Assembly: GCA_017527415.1 (NCBI GenBank)
Contig: JAFXQA010000008.1
Coordinates: 98,848 to 162,847 of the forward strand
Length of the DNA stretch: 64,000 nt
Direction: 5' to 3'
Source of the DNA: Bacteroidales bacterium
GTDB taxonomy: Bacteria; Bacteroidota; Bacteroidia; Bacteroidales; UBA932
Shown: piece after piece, positions 24,471 through 33,778 of the stretch
How the letters are laid out: every line of letters starts with the position of its first letter
Numbering within the stretch: position 1 is the first letter of the stretch
Made by a program: the position numbers and the translations under genes
The notes under the pieces: generated by a model
The model's database searches: none
Seen by the model: the letters and a program-made list of their open reading frames with translations, nothing else
Told to the model about the DNA's origin: nothing

Positions 24471-24956
24471 ATGGAAGGAAAACCGACCATATACCTCTAT
24501 ACGGACGGGGCCGCGAGCGGCAATCCCGGCCCGGGCGGATGGGGCGCAGTGCTCATCTGCGGGAATCTCCGCAAGGAAATGTCCGGCGGATTCGCTCTCA
24601 CCACCAACAACAGAATGGAATTGCTGGCGGTGATAATGGGGCTGGAGGCCATCAGGTGGGAAAACGCCACAGTGGAGGTCTGGAGCGATTCTTCCTATGT
24701 GGTGAAGGCAGTGGAAGAGAAGTGGCTGGACAAGTGGGTCGCAACAGGGTTCAAGAAAAAAAAGAATTCAGACCTGTGGCTGCGGTTTTTACCTTTGTAC
24801 AAAAAGCATTCTGTTACATTCCACTGGCTGAAAGGCCATGCCGGGCATCCCGAGAACGAGCGCTGCGACCGCCTCGCGGTGGCAGCCTACGGCCAGCCAG
24901 GGCTCCCTCGCGACGAGGGCTATGTTAATGAAGAAGAAAACACTTTAGGATTATGA
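24471..24956 (+). CDS. rnhA: Ribonuclease HI
   Basis: 161 residues from ATG 24471; an upstream TTG at 24462 falls in the promoter. Catalytic acidic residues sit in YLYTDGAASGNPGPGGWG (Asp), NNRMELLAV (Glu), VWSDSSYVV (Asp) and HPENERCDRLA (Asp), with the His of KGHAGH. It removes the RNA strand of RNA-DNA hybrids. Its stop overlaps the pdxA start (ATGA). Confidence 0.95.
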   Translation: MEGKPTIYLYTDGAASGNPGPGGWGAVLICGNLRKEMSGGFALTTNNRMELLAVIMGLEAIRWENATVEVWSDSSYVVKAVEEKWLDKWVATGFKKKKNSDLWLRFLPLYKKHSVTFHWLKGHAGHPENERCDRLAVAAYGQPGLPRDEGYVNEEENTLGL

Positions 24957-26041
24957 AAGACAATAAGCTTGTAGTAGGCATTACGCAGGGCGACAGCAAC
25001 GGTATCGGTTACGAAGTGATCATCAAGGCTCTGAGCGACCCCCGAATACTCGATATGCTCACTCCGGTTGTGTACGGTTCGAGCAAGATTTTCAGTTTCT
25101 ATCGCAAATCCATCCCTGAGATAGAGCAGATGGACACCAATGCCATCTCTTCCGCCTCCGAGGCTCATCCAAAGAGGGTGAACATAGTGGGCTGTCTGCC
25201 GGACAACGTGTTCGCAGAGCCCGGTGGAGCAACAGCGGAATCTGCCAAGGCTGCCATCACCGCCCTTGACTGGGCCGTGCGGGACCTGAAGGCCGGCAAG
25301 ATCGACGTGCTGGTGACGGGGCCCATCAACAAGAAGGCCATCGTGGCCGAAGGCTTCGGCTTCCCCGGCCACACCGAGTTCCTGCAGGAGGCCTTCGGCG
25401 TGAAAGATGTGACCATGCTGATGATCAGCGAGCGCCTGAAGGTAGGCGTTGTCACCGGCCATATCCCCCTCAAGGACGTGCCTGCGGCCATCACTGAAGA
25501 GAAGATACTGAGCAAGCTTCGTCTGATGAAGGAGAGCCTGGAAAAGGATTTCGGCATCGGAAATCCCCGCATCGGCGTGCTGAGTTTGAATCCACACAGC
25601 GGAGACAGCGGCCTGCTCGGCACAGAGGAGCAGAACATCATCATCCCTGCCGTTCGCAAGGCCGTAGAAGAGGGCATCATGGCCTTCGGACCTTTCTCTC
25701 CGGACGGATACTTCGGGATGGGCCACTATGAGCAGTTTGACGCCACTCTGGCGATGTATCACGACCAGGGTCTCGCCCCGTTCAAGGCGATTGCTTTCGA
25801 AGACGGCGTGAACTATTCCGCCGGCCTTCCCGTGGTGCGCACCTCGCCCGACCACGGCACCGCATTCGAGCTCGCCGGCCGGGACGAAGCCGATCCCCGC
25901 TCGATGCGTGCCGCCATCTTCGCAGCTATAGATATCTGGAAACACCGTCAGGCCTGGAAGGCCCTGCAGGAGGGCAAGATGCCGGAGCAGAAGCCCATCG
26001 ACGACGAAAAACCCCGTCCCGGCCGTCCTCAGATAGCGTAA
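24953..26041 (+). CDS. pdxA: 4-hydroxythreonine-4-phosphate dehydrogenase
   Basis: 362 residues. GITQGDSNGIGYEVI at the N-terminus, VTGPINKKAI (about 120), GHTEFL metal-ligand His, and MYHDQGLAPFKAIAF are family motifs. It oxidises 4-phosphohydroxy-threonine in the DXP-dependent pyridoxal-phosphate pathway. The C-terminus has an extra hydrophilic Lys/Pro-rich tail of about 25 residues. It is coupled to rnhA and meets the convergent DUF1232 gene with no gap. Confidence 0.94.
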   Translation: MKDNKLVVGITQGDSNGIGYEVIIKALSDPRILDMLTPVVYGSSKIFSFYRKSIPEIEQMDTNAISSASEAHPKRVNIVGCLPDNVFAEPGGATAESAKAAITALDWAVRDLKAGKIDVLVTGPINKKAIVAEGFGFPGHTEFLQEAFGVKDVTMLMISERLKVGVVTGHIPLKDVPAAITEEKILSKLRLMKESLEKDFGIGNPRIGVLSLNPHSGDSGLLGTEEQNIIIPAVRKAVEEGIMAFGPFSPDGYFGMGHYEQFDATLAMYHDQGLAPFKAIAFEDGVNYSAGLPVVRTSPDHGTAFELAGRDEADPRSMRAAIFAAIDIWKHRQAWKALQEGKMPEQKPIDDEKPRPGRPQIA

Positions 26042-26476
26042 TTATTCCGGTTTAGAAACCCTGACATCGTACCCGAACCAGTCGTTCAGGGTATCGTTCA
26101 CCTTTTGCTCCACGGCGGGAGTCATGCATCCGGACACTTTTTTCCACAGCCAGCTTATGACTGCCGCGTCGTCCACCAGGCCCAGCAGACCGAGGGTTTT
26201 CTTGGGCAGGAGGTCGTGAGGAACCACGATGTAGATAATCCCCGCATACACAAGCGCCTTGTCTTTAGGCGAAAGGTCGCCGTCGGTCAGCGCATAATAA
26301 AAGCGCAGCACGATGCGCGTTGCCTCCCTCCCCGCACGCTTGGAATAGTCTGCGATCTTGTTCCACGCATTCTTGACAGGCCGTTTCCAGTCCGCGTCCT
26401 TGATCTTTGCGACCAGCGACGCCACCGGTTTCTTGAGCATTGAGTAAATGAGTATGAGAAGACAGATGGTAAGCAT
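26042..26476 (-). CDS. DUF1232 (YkvA-type) membrane protein
   Basis: 144 residues. The core LSPKDKALVYAGIIYIVVPHDLLPK...LGLVDDAAV is the DUF1232 signature. One N-terminal hydrophobic segment (1-14) precedes a basic helical region. The function of the family is not known. It is separated from pdxA (convergent) by zero bases and lies 5 bp after the next lipoprotein gene, so the two are probably co-transcribed. Confidence 0.82.
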   Translation of the reverse strand: MLTICLLILIYSMLKKPVASLVAKIKDADWKRPVKNAWNKIADYSKRAGREATRIVLRFYYALTDGDLSPKDKALVYAGIIYIVVPHDLLPKKTLGLLGLVDDAAVISWLWKKVSGCMTPAVEQKVNDTLNDWFGYDVRVSKPE

Positions 26477-26481
26477 GGTAT

Positions 26482-26907
26482 TTAATTGAATGTATACTGT
26501 TTGGTGGCGCCCATGGAGCCGTCGTCGTTGTAACGTTTGAAATCTATTATAATCTTCCCGTCCTTAAGTCTGCCATCCATAAAATAGTACTTCTCATCTT
26601 TTCCACTGGCCGATTTATCGGCGGGAATCTCAAAAGTAAAACCAAACTTGAATCTCAAATTAGAGAATGAACAACTATGTCTTAGCAAACAAGTGCCATT
26701 TGAGGTTTTGGCCGTGATACGACACATGGAATTGTTTATGAATGAAAGATCCCATTTAATACCATTCTCTTTATCATGGCAACTATAGATCTTTGAAGCC
26801 GCACCTACGATGGGTTCCTCTTCCTCCACCGCACCTTGTTTTTCGCAAGCCACCGCGCCCATAAGTACGGCCAACAGGCTTAAAGCTATTATGAGATATT
26901 TTTTCAT
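26482..26907 (-). CDS. Hypothetical lipoprotein
   Basis: 141 residues. Signal peptide with lipobox AVAC (Cys about 21), then an acidic tether (EEEEP) and a probable all-beta domain (YSCHDKENGIKWDLSF, CRITAKTS, KFGFTFEIP, GKIIIDFKRY). I do not recognise a named family; the pattern resembles small secreted beta-barrel lipoproteins of Bacteroidales. Coding composition is AT-richer than neighbours, especially the middle. It has its own -7 box (26933-26940). Confidence 0.65.
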   Translation of the reverse strand: MKKYLIIALSLLAVLMGAVACEKQGAVEEEEPIVGAASKIYSCHDKENGIKWDLSFINNSMCRITAKTSNGTCLLRHSCSFSNLRFKFGFTFEIPADKSASGKDEKYYFMDGRLKDGKIIIDFKRYNDDGSMGATKQYTFN

Positions 26908-26932
26908 GTCCGTAAAGAATCCTTTCTGAACG

Positions 26933-26963
26933 CAAAGATAATAATTCTTTTTGCTTAAATTTG
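26933..26963. promoter_or_regulatory. Divergent -7 boxes for lipoprotein (-) and SDR (+)
   Basis: TATCTTTG on the minus strand at 26933-26940, 25 nt from ATG 26907. TAAATTTG on the plus strand at 26956-26963, 24 nt before ATG 26988. The second box excludes the upstream ATG at 26961 as SDR start. Confidence 0.6.
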
Positions 26964-26987
26964 TCCAACATCTTAACCGAACACATC

Positions 26988-27731
26988 ATGGTAGCACTCA
27001 TCACAGGGGCTTCCCGGGGTATTGGGGAGACCATCGCATTGGAACTTGGCAGGCTTGGATTCGACCTGGCGCTCGTGGGGCGGGACAGGGAGAGTCTGGA
27101 GGAAATCGCGGGGAAGGCTGAAGGCGCAGGACACCCGGCCGGCAAAGGTTCAGCAGCCGGCGCAGGCATAAGGACATGCTGCATCGTGGCGGATCTTTCC
27201 AAAGTGGAAGCCGACAAGGGCATTGTGGAAGAAACAGCAAAGGCTCTGGGAGGCATAGACCTTCTGGTGAACTGCGCCGGAGTGCCGCAGAAGGGACCTT
27301 TTACGGATGTGACGCCGGAAGAGTGGGACAGGGTGTTCGCGGTTAACGCGAGGGCGCCGTTCTTCATCTGCCAGGCAGCCCTTCCCTACCTGAAGGCCTC
27401 GCAGAAGCCCACGGTCATCAACATCTCCTCCGTCGTAGGATTCAAGGGGTACGCCAACCAGAGTGTGTATTCATCTTCCAAGCACGCGCTGGCAGGATTC
27501 ACCCAGGTATTTGCCAAGGAGGTTCAGCCTTTCGGCATCCGCGTGCATCTGATCAGCCCCGGCGCCGTGGCCACCGAGATGGTGCGGAAGATGCGTCCGG
27601 ATATCGACCCTTCCGAGTTGATCCAGCCGGAGGAGATTGCGGAAATCGTCCGCTTCCTCGTCACCCGCAAAGGCTCCGGCACCATCGACGAGTTCTACAT
27701 CCGCCGCTACTCCGGGTTGGCGTTTGACTAG
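26988..27731 (+). CDS. Short-chain dehydrogenase/reductase
   Basis: 247 residues from ATG 26988. NAD(P)-binding LITGASRGIGE (4-14), NCAGVPQKG, the catalytic Ser in NISSVVG, and YSSSKHALAGF (YxxxK) are all present. The C-terminal DEFYIRRYSG segment replaces the usual FabG ending, so this is probably not FabG; substrate unknown. A short low-complexity insert (Gly/Ala/Lys around residues 44-55) lies between beta-3 and alpha-3. Monocistronic, ending at a repeat-rich convergent region. Confidence 0.85.
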   Translation: MVALITGASRGIGETIALELGRLGFDLALVGRDRESLEEIAGKAEGAGHPAGKGSAAGAGIRTCCIVADLSKVEADKGIVEETAKALGGIDLLVNCAGVPQKGPFTDVTPEEWDRVFAVNARAPFFICQAALPYLKASQKPTVINISSVVGFKGYANQSVYSSSKHALAGFTQVFAKEVQPFGIRVHLISPGAVATEMVRKMRPDIDPSELIQPEEIAEIVRFLVTRKGSGTIDEFYIRRYSGLAFD

Positions 27732-28093
27732 ATTAGGGCCGTATTTCGCAATCCATTGATTCATAGTTATTTAGAGAATCAGGTCGGCATTTTTGACTTA
27801 CCTGATTTTGCAATTCACTGATTACCAACCACTTACCAAACACACCCAACCGCCAGATTATCCAATCGCCCGAAAATTCAGCTTAGAATTAAAAGCGAAA
27901 GGCCGAAAGGAATCCAGCCACTGGCAGACGTGTCCACCCCCGGACACGGGCAGGGGGACGGGACCCGAAGGAGACAAGTTCTCGCGCAGCGAGGACGCAG
28001 GATACGTTGGGAGGGGCCGGAGTGCAGGATGCGCAGCATCCAAACGGAGTTCTGCCGGAGGCTGGACTCCCTTCGGCTGCAATGCGGCAGAAC
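27732..28093. other. Convergent intergenic region with hairpins, no gene seen
   Basis: 362 bp between the SDR gene (+) and the GH3 gene (-). The first 115 bp are a dispersed repeat. The rest is GC-rich with several perfect short hairpins: GTGTCC-ACCCCC-GGACAC (27930-27947), CTCGC-GCA-GCGAG, GATGC-GCA-GCATC, and AGTTCTGCC...GGCAGAACT bracketing 28048-28094. A short minus-strand open frame here is unconvincing. Confidence 0.65.
27741..27854. repeat. ~115-bp dispersed repeat, copy 2
   Basis: GTATTTCGCAATC... aligns without gaps over ~73 bp to 18521 onward, including CAGGTC at offset 39 and ACCTGATTT 14 nt later. CGCAATCCATTGATT recurs inside as TGCAATTCACTGATT, so the unit itself appears partly tandem. 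Confidence 0.7.
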
Positions 28094-30877
28094 TTAATAT
28101 ATCACCGTCAGTTTATCAGCGGCCAAACGACCGGAAGCGACCAGAAGCCGCAGTTCGGAGGCGCGGACAGGGGTTTTGAAGATGCGTTCGAAGGAGTTGC
28201 CGGTGCGGACTGTGGTTTTGTCGACGGTTGTGTAGAGGCCGCCTCCGAAGGTGGTCTGGATTTCCAGAGCGCAGTCGGAGTCGGGGCCCCATTCCAGCAC
28301 AATACCCTTGATTTCACGCTCCTGATCCACGGGAACGGTTACGAAATCTCCACGCCCGAGCGAGACGGGGAACGGGCCAGATCCAGAGGCGACGGCACAT
28401 CCCGCAGGCACGCTGCCATCGGGGTTAAGCATCAGCAGACGCTGCTGCAGGCCGATATCTACAGAAGAAGCACGCACCATAACATTGTATTCCCCGGGCT
28501 CATATACAAACTTGAACCCGGCATCCAGAATACGGAAAGTCTCCGGCCCGAGGGTGAATTTCACGGTCCTGGTCTCCCCCGGCTCCAGCGACACGCGCTC
28601 GAAACCGCGAAGCATCTTCTCGTAGACGGTGATAGAACTTAGGCGGTCGTGCAGGTAGAGCTGTACAATCTCATCCCCGGCACGGCTTCCGGTATTGGTA
28701 ACATCTACCGAAACCTCAAGACTCTCCCCCGGCCGTATCGACGTAGAAGAAAGCTTCAGCGCAGAATACTTGAAAGTGGTGTAACTCAAGCCATAGCCGA
28801 AATTATAGAGCGCTCCGTTCACGCGGGCCTGGGTTCCGTCCACACCCGGCATGTTGTCGGCATCTATCTGGGAATTAGGCTTATAGGGGAAATTGAAGGG
28901 AATCTGGCCGACGGTCTTCGGAAAGGTCACAGTCAGCTTGCCGCTCGGGTTGTAATCCCCCAGCAGGGCCATCGCGACCGCAGTGCCGCCGAACTGCCCG
29001 GGATACCAGGCTTCCAGTATAGCATTAGCATTCCTATCCACCCAGTTGATGGATAGCGGACGGCCGTTCACCAGCACCACCACAAGCGGCTTTCCGGTCT
29101 TCTTCAGTTCCATCAAAAGCCTGTTCTGATGTCCGGGAAGATCCAGCGAACTGCGGCTGCGGTTCTCTCCGCAGGTGCGGCTGTTCCCGCCTACCACGGC
29201 AACGATCAGGTCGCACTCACGGGCACAAGCGACCGCTTCTGAAATCTGTGCCTGCTCCTCGGCATCCGGTTCCACGGGAACCAGTTCCGAATCCGGCCAG
29301 GACTTATCCACGACTTCACATCCTTTGACATATTGCACTTCCGCCCTGCCTTCGAGGGCCTTCTTCAGACCGGCATAGACGGAAACATTCTCGGTACTCC
29401 TGGGGCCGTAGTGAAGATTGGCGTATGAGGTATTGTCGGCGTTGGGGCCGGTGACCAGAACCCGGCCAAGCGACTCGGCATTCAAAGGCAGGATTCCGTT
29501 GTTCTTCAGCAGCACCAGGCTCTCCAGGGATGCCCTGAGGGCCACTTTCGCATTCTCGGGACCGGCCACTACGGCATCGGCCGTCTTGAAGTCTTCCTGA
29601 TAAGGATGATCGAATAGGCCGACGGTGAACTTTACTCGCAAAATGTCACGCACGCGCTCGTCGATCACCGACATGGCCACCGTTCCTTCCTCCACCAGTT
29701 CCCGCAGAGGCAGCACGTAGCTGTCCGGGCTGCGGAAGGTGCAGCGGACATTCAGCCCTGCCTCCACGCTCTGGCGGACGGCCTCCTTCATATCGGCGGC
29801 TGTGCGATGCTTCATATATAGATATTCCACCGCATCGCTGTCGGAAACCACATATCCGCGGAAGCCGAAATCCCCGCGCAGGCGCTCGTAGAGCCAGTAT
29901 CTGCTGCCTTGCACAGGCGTGCCGTCATAGTCGTTGTAGCAGCTCATGGCCCCAAGAAGGCCGGCCCGGCTGATAACCTCGCGCCAGGGATAGACGTGGA
30001 TGTTTTCCATCTCATGCAGCGACATCTGCGGATCCGTACGGGCCATCCCTTCGCGGGCACCCTTGTTGTTGGAGTAGCCCAGATAGTGCTTGCCCGTCGC
30101 GGCCACTCCCCCATCTTCCTGCAAGCCCTTCACCATCTGCACGCCAAGTTCGGCAACAAGATAGGGATCCTCCCCGTAGACTTCCTCATAACGGCCCCAG
30201 CGCTGGTCGCGCCCGACGTCGAGAATAGGAGCATAGACGTTCGTATAGCCCAGCAGGCGCGCTTCCTGCCCGGTGATGCGGCCCACCTCGCGTATAAGCT
30301 CGCGGTCCCAAGTGTGTCCCAAGCCGAGCTGGGTGGGAAAATTGGTGGCCTTGTATGCCTCCACGCCGCGTATGCCTTCGTCGGTGAAATCCACCGGAAT
30401 ACCCAGGCGGGTTTCTTCTATAAAAAACCTCTGCACGGTGTTCAGAGCCTTTGCGTGGGCGGATGCAGGCCATACGTTAGGGTTCTCTTCGGGGTGGAGG
30501 ACAGTCCTGGAGTTGACGTATGAATTCAGATGCTCGTCGATAGCGCCCATGCCATCCTTCCAGATTCTGCTCTTCCATTCCGGGGTGGGAAGATCGTCCT
30601 GAAGCACACGCCGGTAGCCGTAGAGAGTTACCATCTGGCAGGTCTTTTCTTCAAGATTCATCTGCCCCAGAAGGTCCTCTATGCGGGCATCGATGGGCGC
30701 GGAAGGATCTTCATATACGTCCATACGGCCGTTCTTGTTAAGGTCGATCCAGCCTTTGTGGTAGATTTTGGAAGCTTTGACCGGCTTGGGGCTCTTCGCT
30801 GCGCTCAGGATAGCAGGGGAAGCCAGGCTGACAGAGCAAGCCAGAAGGATATAGGAAAGGAAGAGGCGGTGTTTCAT
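28094..30877 (-). CDS. Glycoside hydrolase family 3 beta-glycosidase
   Basis: 927 residues, exported. An EF-hand-like segment DLNKNGRMDVYED (about 46-58) precedes the GH3 (alpha/beta) barrel; YVVSDSDAVEYLY (about 317) carries the nucleophile Asp. The GH3 C-terminal sandwich domain (VVGGNSRTCGENRSR) and a fibronectin-III-like domain (DEIVQLYLHD) follow. Residues about 830-927 form an additional beta domain ending at ASELRLLVASGR, reminiscent of a discoidin-like module. The SDSD nucleophile loop is like beta-xylosidase/beta-glucosidase members from gut Bacteroidales; substrate is not decided. It overlaps the recX stop by 4 bp, an unusual partner. Confidence 0.9.
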   Translation of the reverse strand: MKHRLFLSYILLACSVSLASPAILSAAKSPKPVKASKIYHKGWIDLNKNGRMDVYEDPSAPIDARIEDLLGQMNLEEKTCQMVTLYGYRRVLQDDLPTPEWKSRIWKDGMGAIDEHLNSYVNSRTVLHPEENPNVWPASAHAKALNTVQRFFIEETRLGIPVDFTDEGIRGVEAYKATNFPTQLGLGHTWDRELIREVGRITGQEARLLGYTNVYAPILDVGRDQRWGRYEEVYGEDPYLVAELGVQMVKGLQEDGGVAATGKHYLGYSNNKGAREGMARTDPQMSLHEMENIHVYPWREVISRAGLLGAMSCYNDYDGTPVQGSRYWLYERLRGDFGFRGYVVSDSDAVEYLYMKHRTAADMKEAVRQSVEAGLNVRCTFRSPDSYVLPLRELVEEGTVAMSVIDERVRDILRVKFTVGLFDHPYQEDFKTADAVVAGPENAKVALRASLESLVLLKNNGILPLNAESLGRVLVTGPNADNTSYANLHYGPRSTENVSVYAGLKKALEGRAEVQYVKGCEVVDKSWPDSELVPVEPDAEEQAQISEAVACARECDLIVAVVGGNSRTCGENRSRSSLDLPGHQNRLLMELKKTGKPLVVVLVNGRPLSINWVDRNANAILEAWYPGQFGGTAVAMALLGDYNPSGKLTVTFPKTVGQIPFNFPYKPNSQIDADNMPGVDGTQARVNGALYNFGYGLSYTTFKYSALKLSSTSIRPGESLEVSVDVTNTGSRAGDEIVQLYLHDRLSSITVYEKMLRGFERVSLEPGETRTVKFTLGPETFRILDAGFKFVYEPGEYNVMVRASSVDIGLQQRLLMLNPDGSVPAGCAVASGSGPFPVSLGRGDFVTVPVDQEREIKGIVLEWGPDSDCALEIQTTFGGGLYTTVDKTTVRTGNSFERIFKTPVRASELRLLVASGRLAADKLTVIY

Positions 30878-31335
30878 TTGGGAGATGTTATCTGTCTTAC
30901 AAGGGGGTCGATTTCTTCGTATTCGTAGCCCCGGGTGAGGGCGAACTTAAAGAGTTTCAGGCGTCCCTGCGGATCATCCTGCAAGGTGTGCCATTTGTTC
31001 TCCAGCAGCTTTTGCAGGCGGGCGGAGGCCTTGTCGGCATCTATCTCTTCCAGGGCGCCGGAAATCACCTCATCGGAAATGCCCCTGGCGCGCAGCTGAA
31101 ATCGTATCTTGATGGGGCCCCAGCCCTGAAGCGAGGCCTTTTCGCGGGCAAAGGCAGATGCGTAGCGGGAGTCGTCCACGAACTTGTCGGCAACCAGCGC
31201 GGCCACCAGTTCATCGGCTTTTTCCCGGTCGCCTTCCAAACGCTCCAGCGCCTTCCGGCGGATGTCGGCCACGCAGTATTCCCGCTTGGCGCAGAGGGCC
31301 TCGAGCTGGCTTTTTACGGCTTTGATATCGTCCAT
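30874..31335 (-). CDS. recX: Regulatory protein RecX
   Basis: 153 residues from ATG 31335; an upstream TTG at 31350 overlaps the patatin gene. Three tandem three-helix RecX repeats: REYCVADIRRKAL, FVDDSRYASAFAREKASLQGWGPIKIRFQLRARG (split across the second repeat), and DPQGRLKLFKFALTRGYEYEEI. It modulates RecA filaments. recA itself lies 3.6 kb away, divergent, with rlmN and the patatin gene between. Confidence 0.92.
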   Translation of the reverse strand: MDDIKAVKSQLEALCAKREYCVADIRRKALERLEGDREKADELVAALVADKFVDDSRYASAFAREKASLQGWGPIKIRFQLRARGISDEVISGALEEIDADKASARLQKLLENKWHTLQDDPQGRLKLFKFALTRGYEYEEIDPLVRQITSPK

Positions 31336-31339
31336 AACA

Positions 31340-33778
31340 TTAAAAATCAAATCCTACGCCCACATAGGCACTCCAGCCGCGGAAATCCGACCACTGCAGC
31401 CGGGCCCTCACCGGGCCGATCAGCGAGTCATAGGCCAGTTCCCCGCAGAAACCGAGGTAGGTGGGGCCAAGTTCCTTGAAAGAGGAAGGGAGGCCGTCGC
31501 AGTCCATCATGTAGCCGGCCATCAGGCTGCTGTAGAAGTTCTTTGCAAGCCTGGCGCGGAAATCCAGGTTGAGCACAGCCACGAAACTCTTGGCAGGAGT
31601 CACCTGATTGAAGCCGACGAAAGGCACCTGGGTGTCGAGATAACGCCCGCGGAAGGTGCCGCCCACATAGTTGGCATAGAAGAGGTTCTCTTCCTCAGGG
31701 CTGATTATGGTGCGGGTATAGAACTCCGGGAGGATGGAGAACCAGTCGTTCACATTGAAGACCGTACGCACATCCATGCTCAGCATCTTGGTCCTCGTGT
31801 TGAAGGGGATTTTGAGGTCCACCCCCACGTTGATTCCCTTGCTGGGGAAGTAGAGATCGTCCAGGGTGTAGTGGCGGAAGGAGCCGTAAAGGGAAGTGAA
31901 GTGCTTGCTGAGGAGCTGCATCTGGTCTTTCGGCACAGCGTTGCCCGAATCTGTCAGCCAGGACTCCACGCCATAGTGCTCATACTTGATGCCGGTGCGG
32001 AAATCGAAAGTGTCGTATTTGATTCCCGAAAGATAGGCATCCAGGGTGGCTGTGCGGAAACCTGTCTGATAGTTGTAGTAGCTCTGGCGTATCTTGGCGT
32101 TGGTGAATCCCAACCTGCCCTCCACGTTGATGGCAGGCAGGCGCGGATCCACATAGGTGTATCTCAGCTGGCCATACCAGCGGGAACCGAGGCGCCCTTC
32201 GAAGTCCAGGCGAGGGCCACGCAATTTATTGACATTCAGGCCTATGTTCAGCATGGCGGCCACCAGCTCCTCCGTGTCTGCACGGCCCGCAGCACCTATG
32301 CGGTGCACGGGGCCCTTGGTGCAGTTGAAATTGAGGATATAGCCGTCTTCCCTCTTGGAAAGGGTGTAGTTCACCGATTCCAGGGCATCCAGAGCGAAGA
32401 GGGCGGACACCGCCTCGTTTATCTGGGGAGCCATCACCTCATCCCCCACCTTGATACTGACATAGCGCTTGAGGTAGACAGCATCCTCATCGTCCACTCC
32501 GTTGAAACGGATGTCGGAGATGCGCACCGCCTGGCGGGTGATATCCACTGCCTTGGGGGCCTGGAGCCTGGTGCCGGCGGAATGCGTCCTGGCCTTTATT
32601 TCCGCGAACTTATCCGCATTTTCCAGCGCCGACCGATAGCCTCTGGCGAGGATGGTGTCGACGGCCTCCGTGTTGAAGCTCATCATGCTGTAGCCAGTCA
32701 TGTCCGGATGGAGGGTGACGTCGGTGTGGCGGTAGTTGCCTACGTAGGCCTCACGGCCGAGCATTTCCGTCACCTGCATCACCAGGTCCATGATGTTGTT
32801 GATCTGGGCGTAGGAGAGGTCGGCATCTGCCAGCACCACTCCTATTATTATGTCCGCTCCCATGGAACGGGCCAGGTCGGTGGGATAGTTGTTGCGGGTA
32901 CCTCCGTCGATCAGGATCATGTCTTTGTAGCGCACGGGCTCGAACAGCACCGGGATCGACATGGTGGAGCGCATGGCGGTGTTGAACGGGCCGGAGGACC
33001 AGTTCTTCGCCTTGCACGAAACCACGTCCGAAGCCACGCAGAAGAAGGGTATGGGCAGGGTGGTGAAGTCGGTAGAATCCTGGTAACCCACTGTCCTGGA
33101 GGCAATTATGTTATTCACATTGAATCCGTAGGCATAGCCTGCGGGCAGGCTGTTAAGGGTCGTGGTGGCAGCAGCGCCGTTCACCAGGTCCTCTTCCTGA
33201 GCCGCGCTCAGATGCACGCCTTTCTTGCGGGCGGCAGCCAGCACCCCCTCCTCCACCTTTGCAGCGAAATCCTCCTTGGAATAGTGGAATGGGAGGGAAA
33301 TCAGATAGCGCTGCTGGCGCATCTTCTTATTGTAGGATACGAAGTCCTGGCTGATCTTGTCCGACAGGGCGAGGCTCCAGTCCATCCCCCGCACCAGGGT
33401 ATCCAGTTCGTCGCCTGTGTATCCGAGGGCGTAGAGGCCTCCGATCAGGCCTCCCATGCTGGTGCCGAGCACCATATCCACAGGAATCTGCTGCTCTTCA
33501 ATGTATTTGATGACGCTGACGTGCGCCGCGCCCTTTGCACCGCCTCCGCTGAGCACGAGGGCCACGGTAGGCCGCTTCTGCTCCTTGCGTATCTTGTCCA
33601 TCTTCGCCCGCATCTTAAGGAACACCAGGGAATCCTCTTCAGGATTGGTGCTTGTGGCGGCAAGCCGAACCTCTACAGGCGGCCGTTTCTGCCTTGGCCG
33701 GCGGGTAGAGCGCTGGGCACCGGCGCCCACGCAGCAGAAGATAAGGATGAATGCGAGTATGTACCGAAGCTTAATCAT
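31340..33778 (-). CDS. Patatin-like phospholipase with POTRA and outer-membrane beta-barrel
   Basis: 812 residues. Signal peptide (to about 21), then a patatin domain (about 68-290): LVLSGGGAKGAAHV oxyanion loop, GTSMGG with nucleophile Ser (about 105), and DGGTRNNYP with the catalytic Asp. A POTRA-like region (VRISDIRFNGVDDE, about 400-480) and a C-terminal Omp85-type beta-barrel ending in Phe (GVGFDF) follow. This is the PlpD/type-Vd-like architecture: a lipase that may be delivered through its own barrel. It lies between rlmN and recX in an operon; its start overlaps rlmN by 8 bp. Confidence 0.92.
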   Translation of the reverse strand: MIKLRYILAFILIFCCVGAGAQRSTRRPRQKRPPVEVRLAATSTNPEEDSLVFLKMRAKMDKIRKEQKRPTVALVLSGGGAKGAAHVSVIKYIEEQQIPVDMVLGTSMGGLIGGLYALGYTGDELDTLVRGMDWSLALSDKISQDFVSYNKKMRQQRYLISLPFHYSKEDFAAKVEEGVLAAARKKGVHLSAAQEEDLVNGAAATTTLNSLPAGYAYGFNVNNIIASRTVGYQDSTDFTTLPIPFFCVASDVVSCKAKNWSSGPFNTAMRSTMSIPVLFEPVRYKDMILIDGGTRNNYPTDLARSMGADIIIGVVLADADLSYAQINNIMDLVMQVTEMLGREAYVGNYRHTDVTLHPDMTGYSMMSFNTEAVDTILARGYRSALENADKFAEIKARTHSAGTRLQAPKAVDITRQAVRISDIRFNGVDDEDAVYLKRYVSIKVGDEVMAPQINEAVSALFALDALESVNYTLSKREDGYILNFNCTKGPVHRIGAAGRADTEELVAAMLNIGLNVNKLRGPRLDFEGRLGSRWYGQLRYTYVDPRLPAINVEGRLGFTNAKIRQSYYNYQTGFRTATLDAYLSGIKYDTFDFRTGIKYEHYGVESWLTDSGNAVPKDQMQLLSKHFTSLYGSFRHYTLDDLYFPSKGINVGVDLKIPFNTRTKMLSMDVRTVFNVNDWFSILPEFYTRTIISPEEENLFYANYVGGTFRGRYLDTQVPFVGFNQVTPAKSFVAVLNLDFRARLAKNFYSSLMAGYMMDCDGLPSSFKELGPTYLGFCGELAYDSLIGPVRARLQWSDFRGWSAYVGVGFDF

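Noticed and set aside
27858-28082. 74-codon minus frame between the SDR and GH3 genes
   Set aside because: Covers hairpin-rich DNA; no promoter, no recognisable domain, proline-rich low-complexity content.
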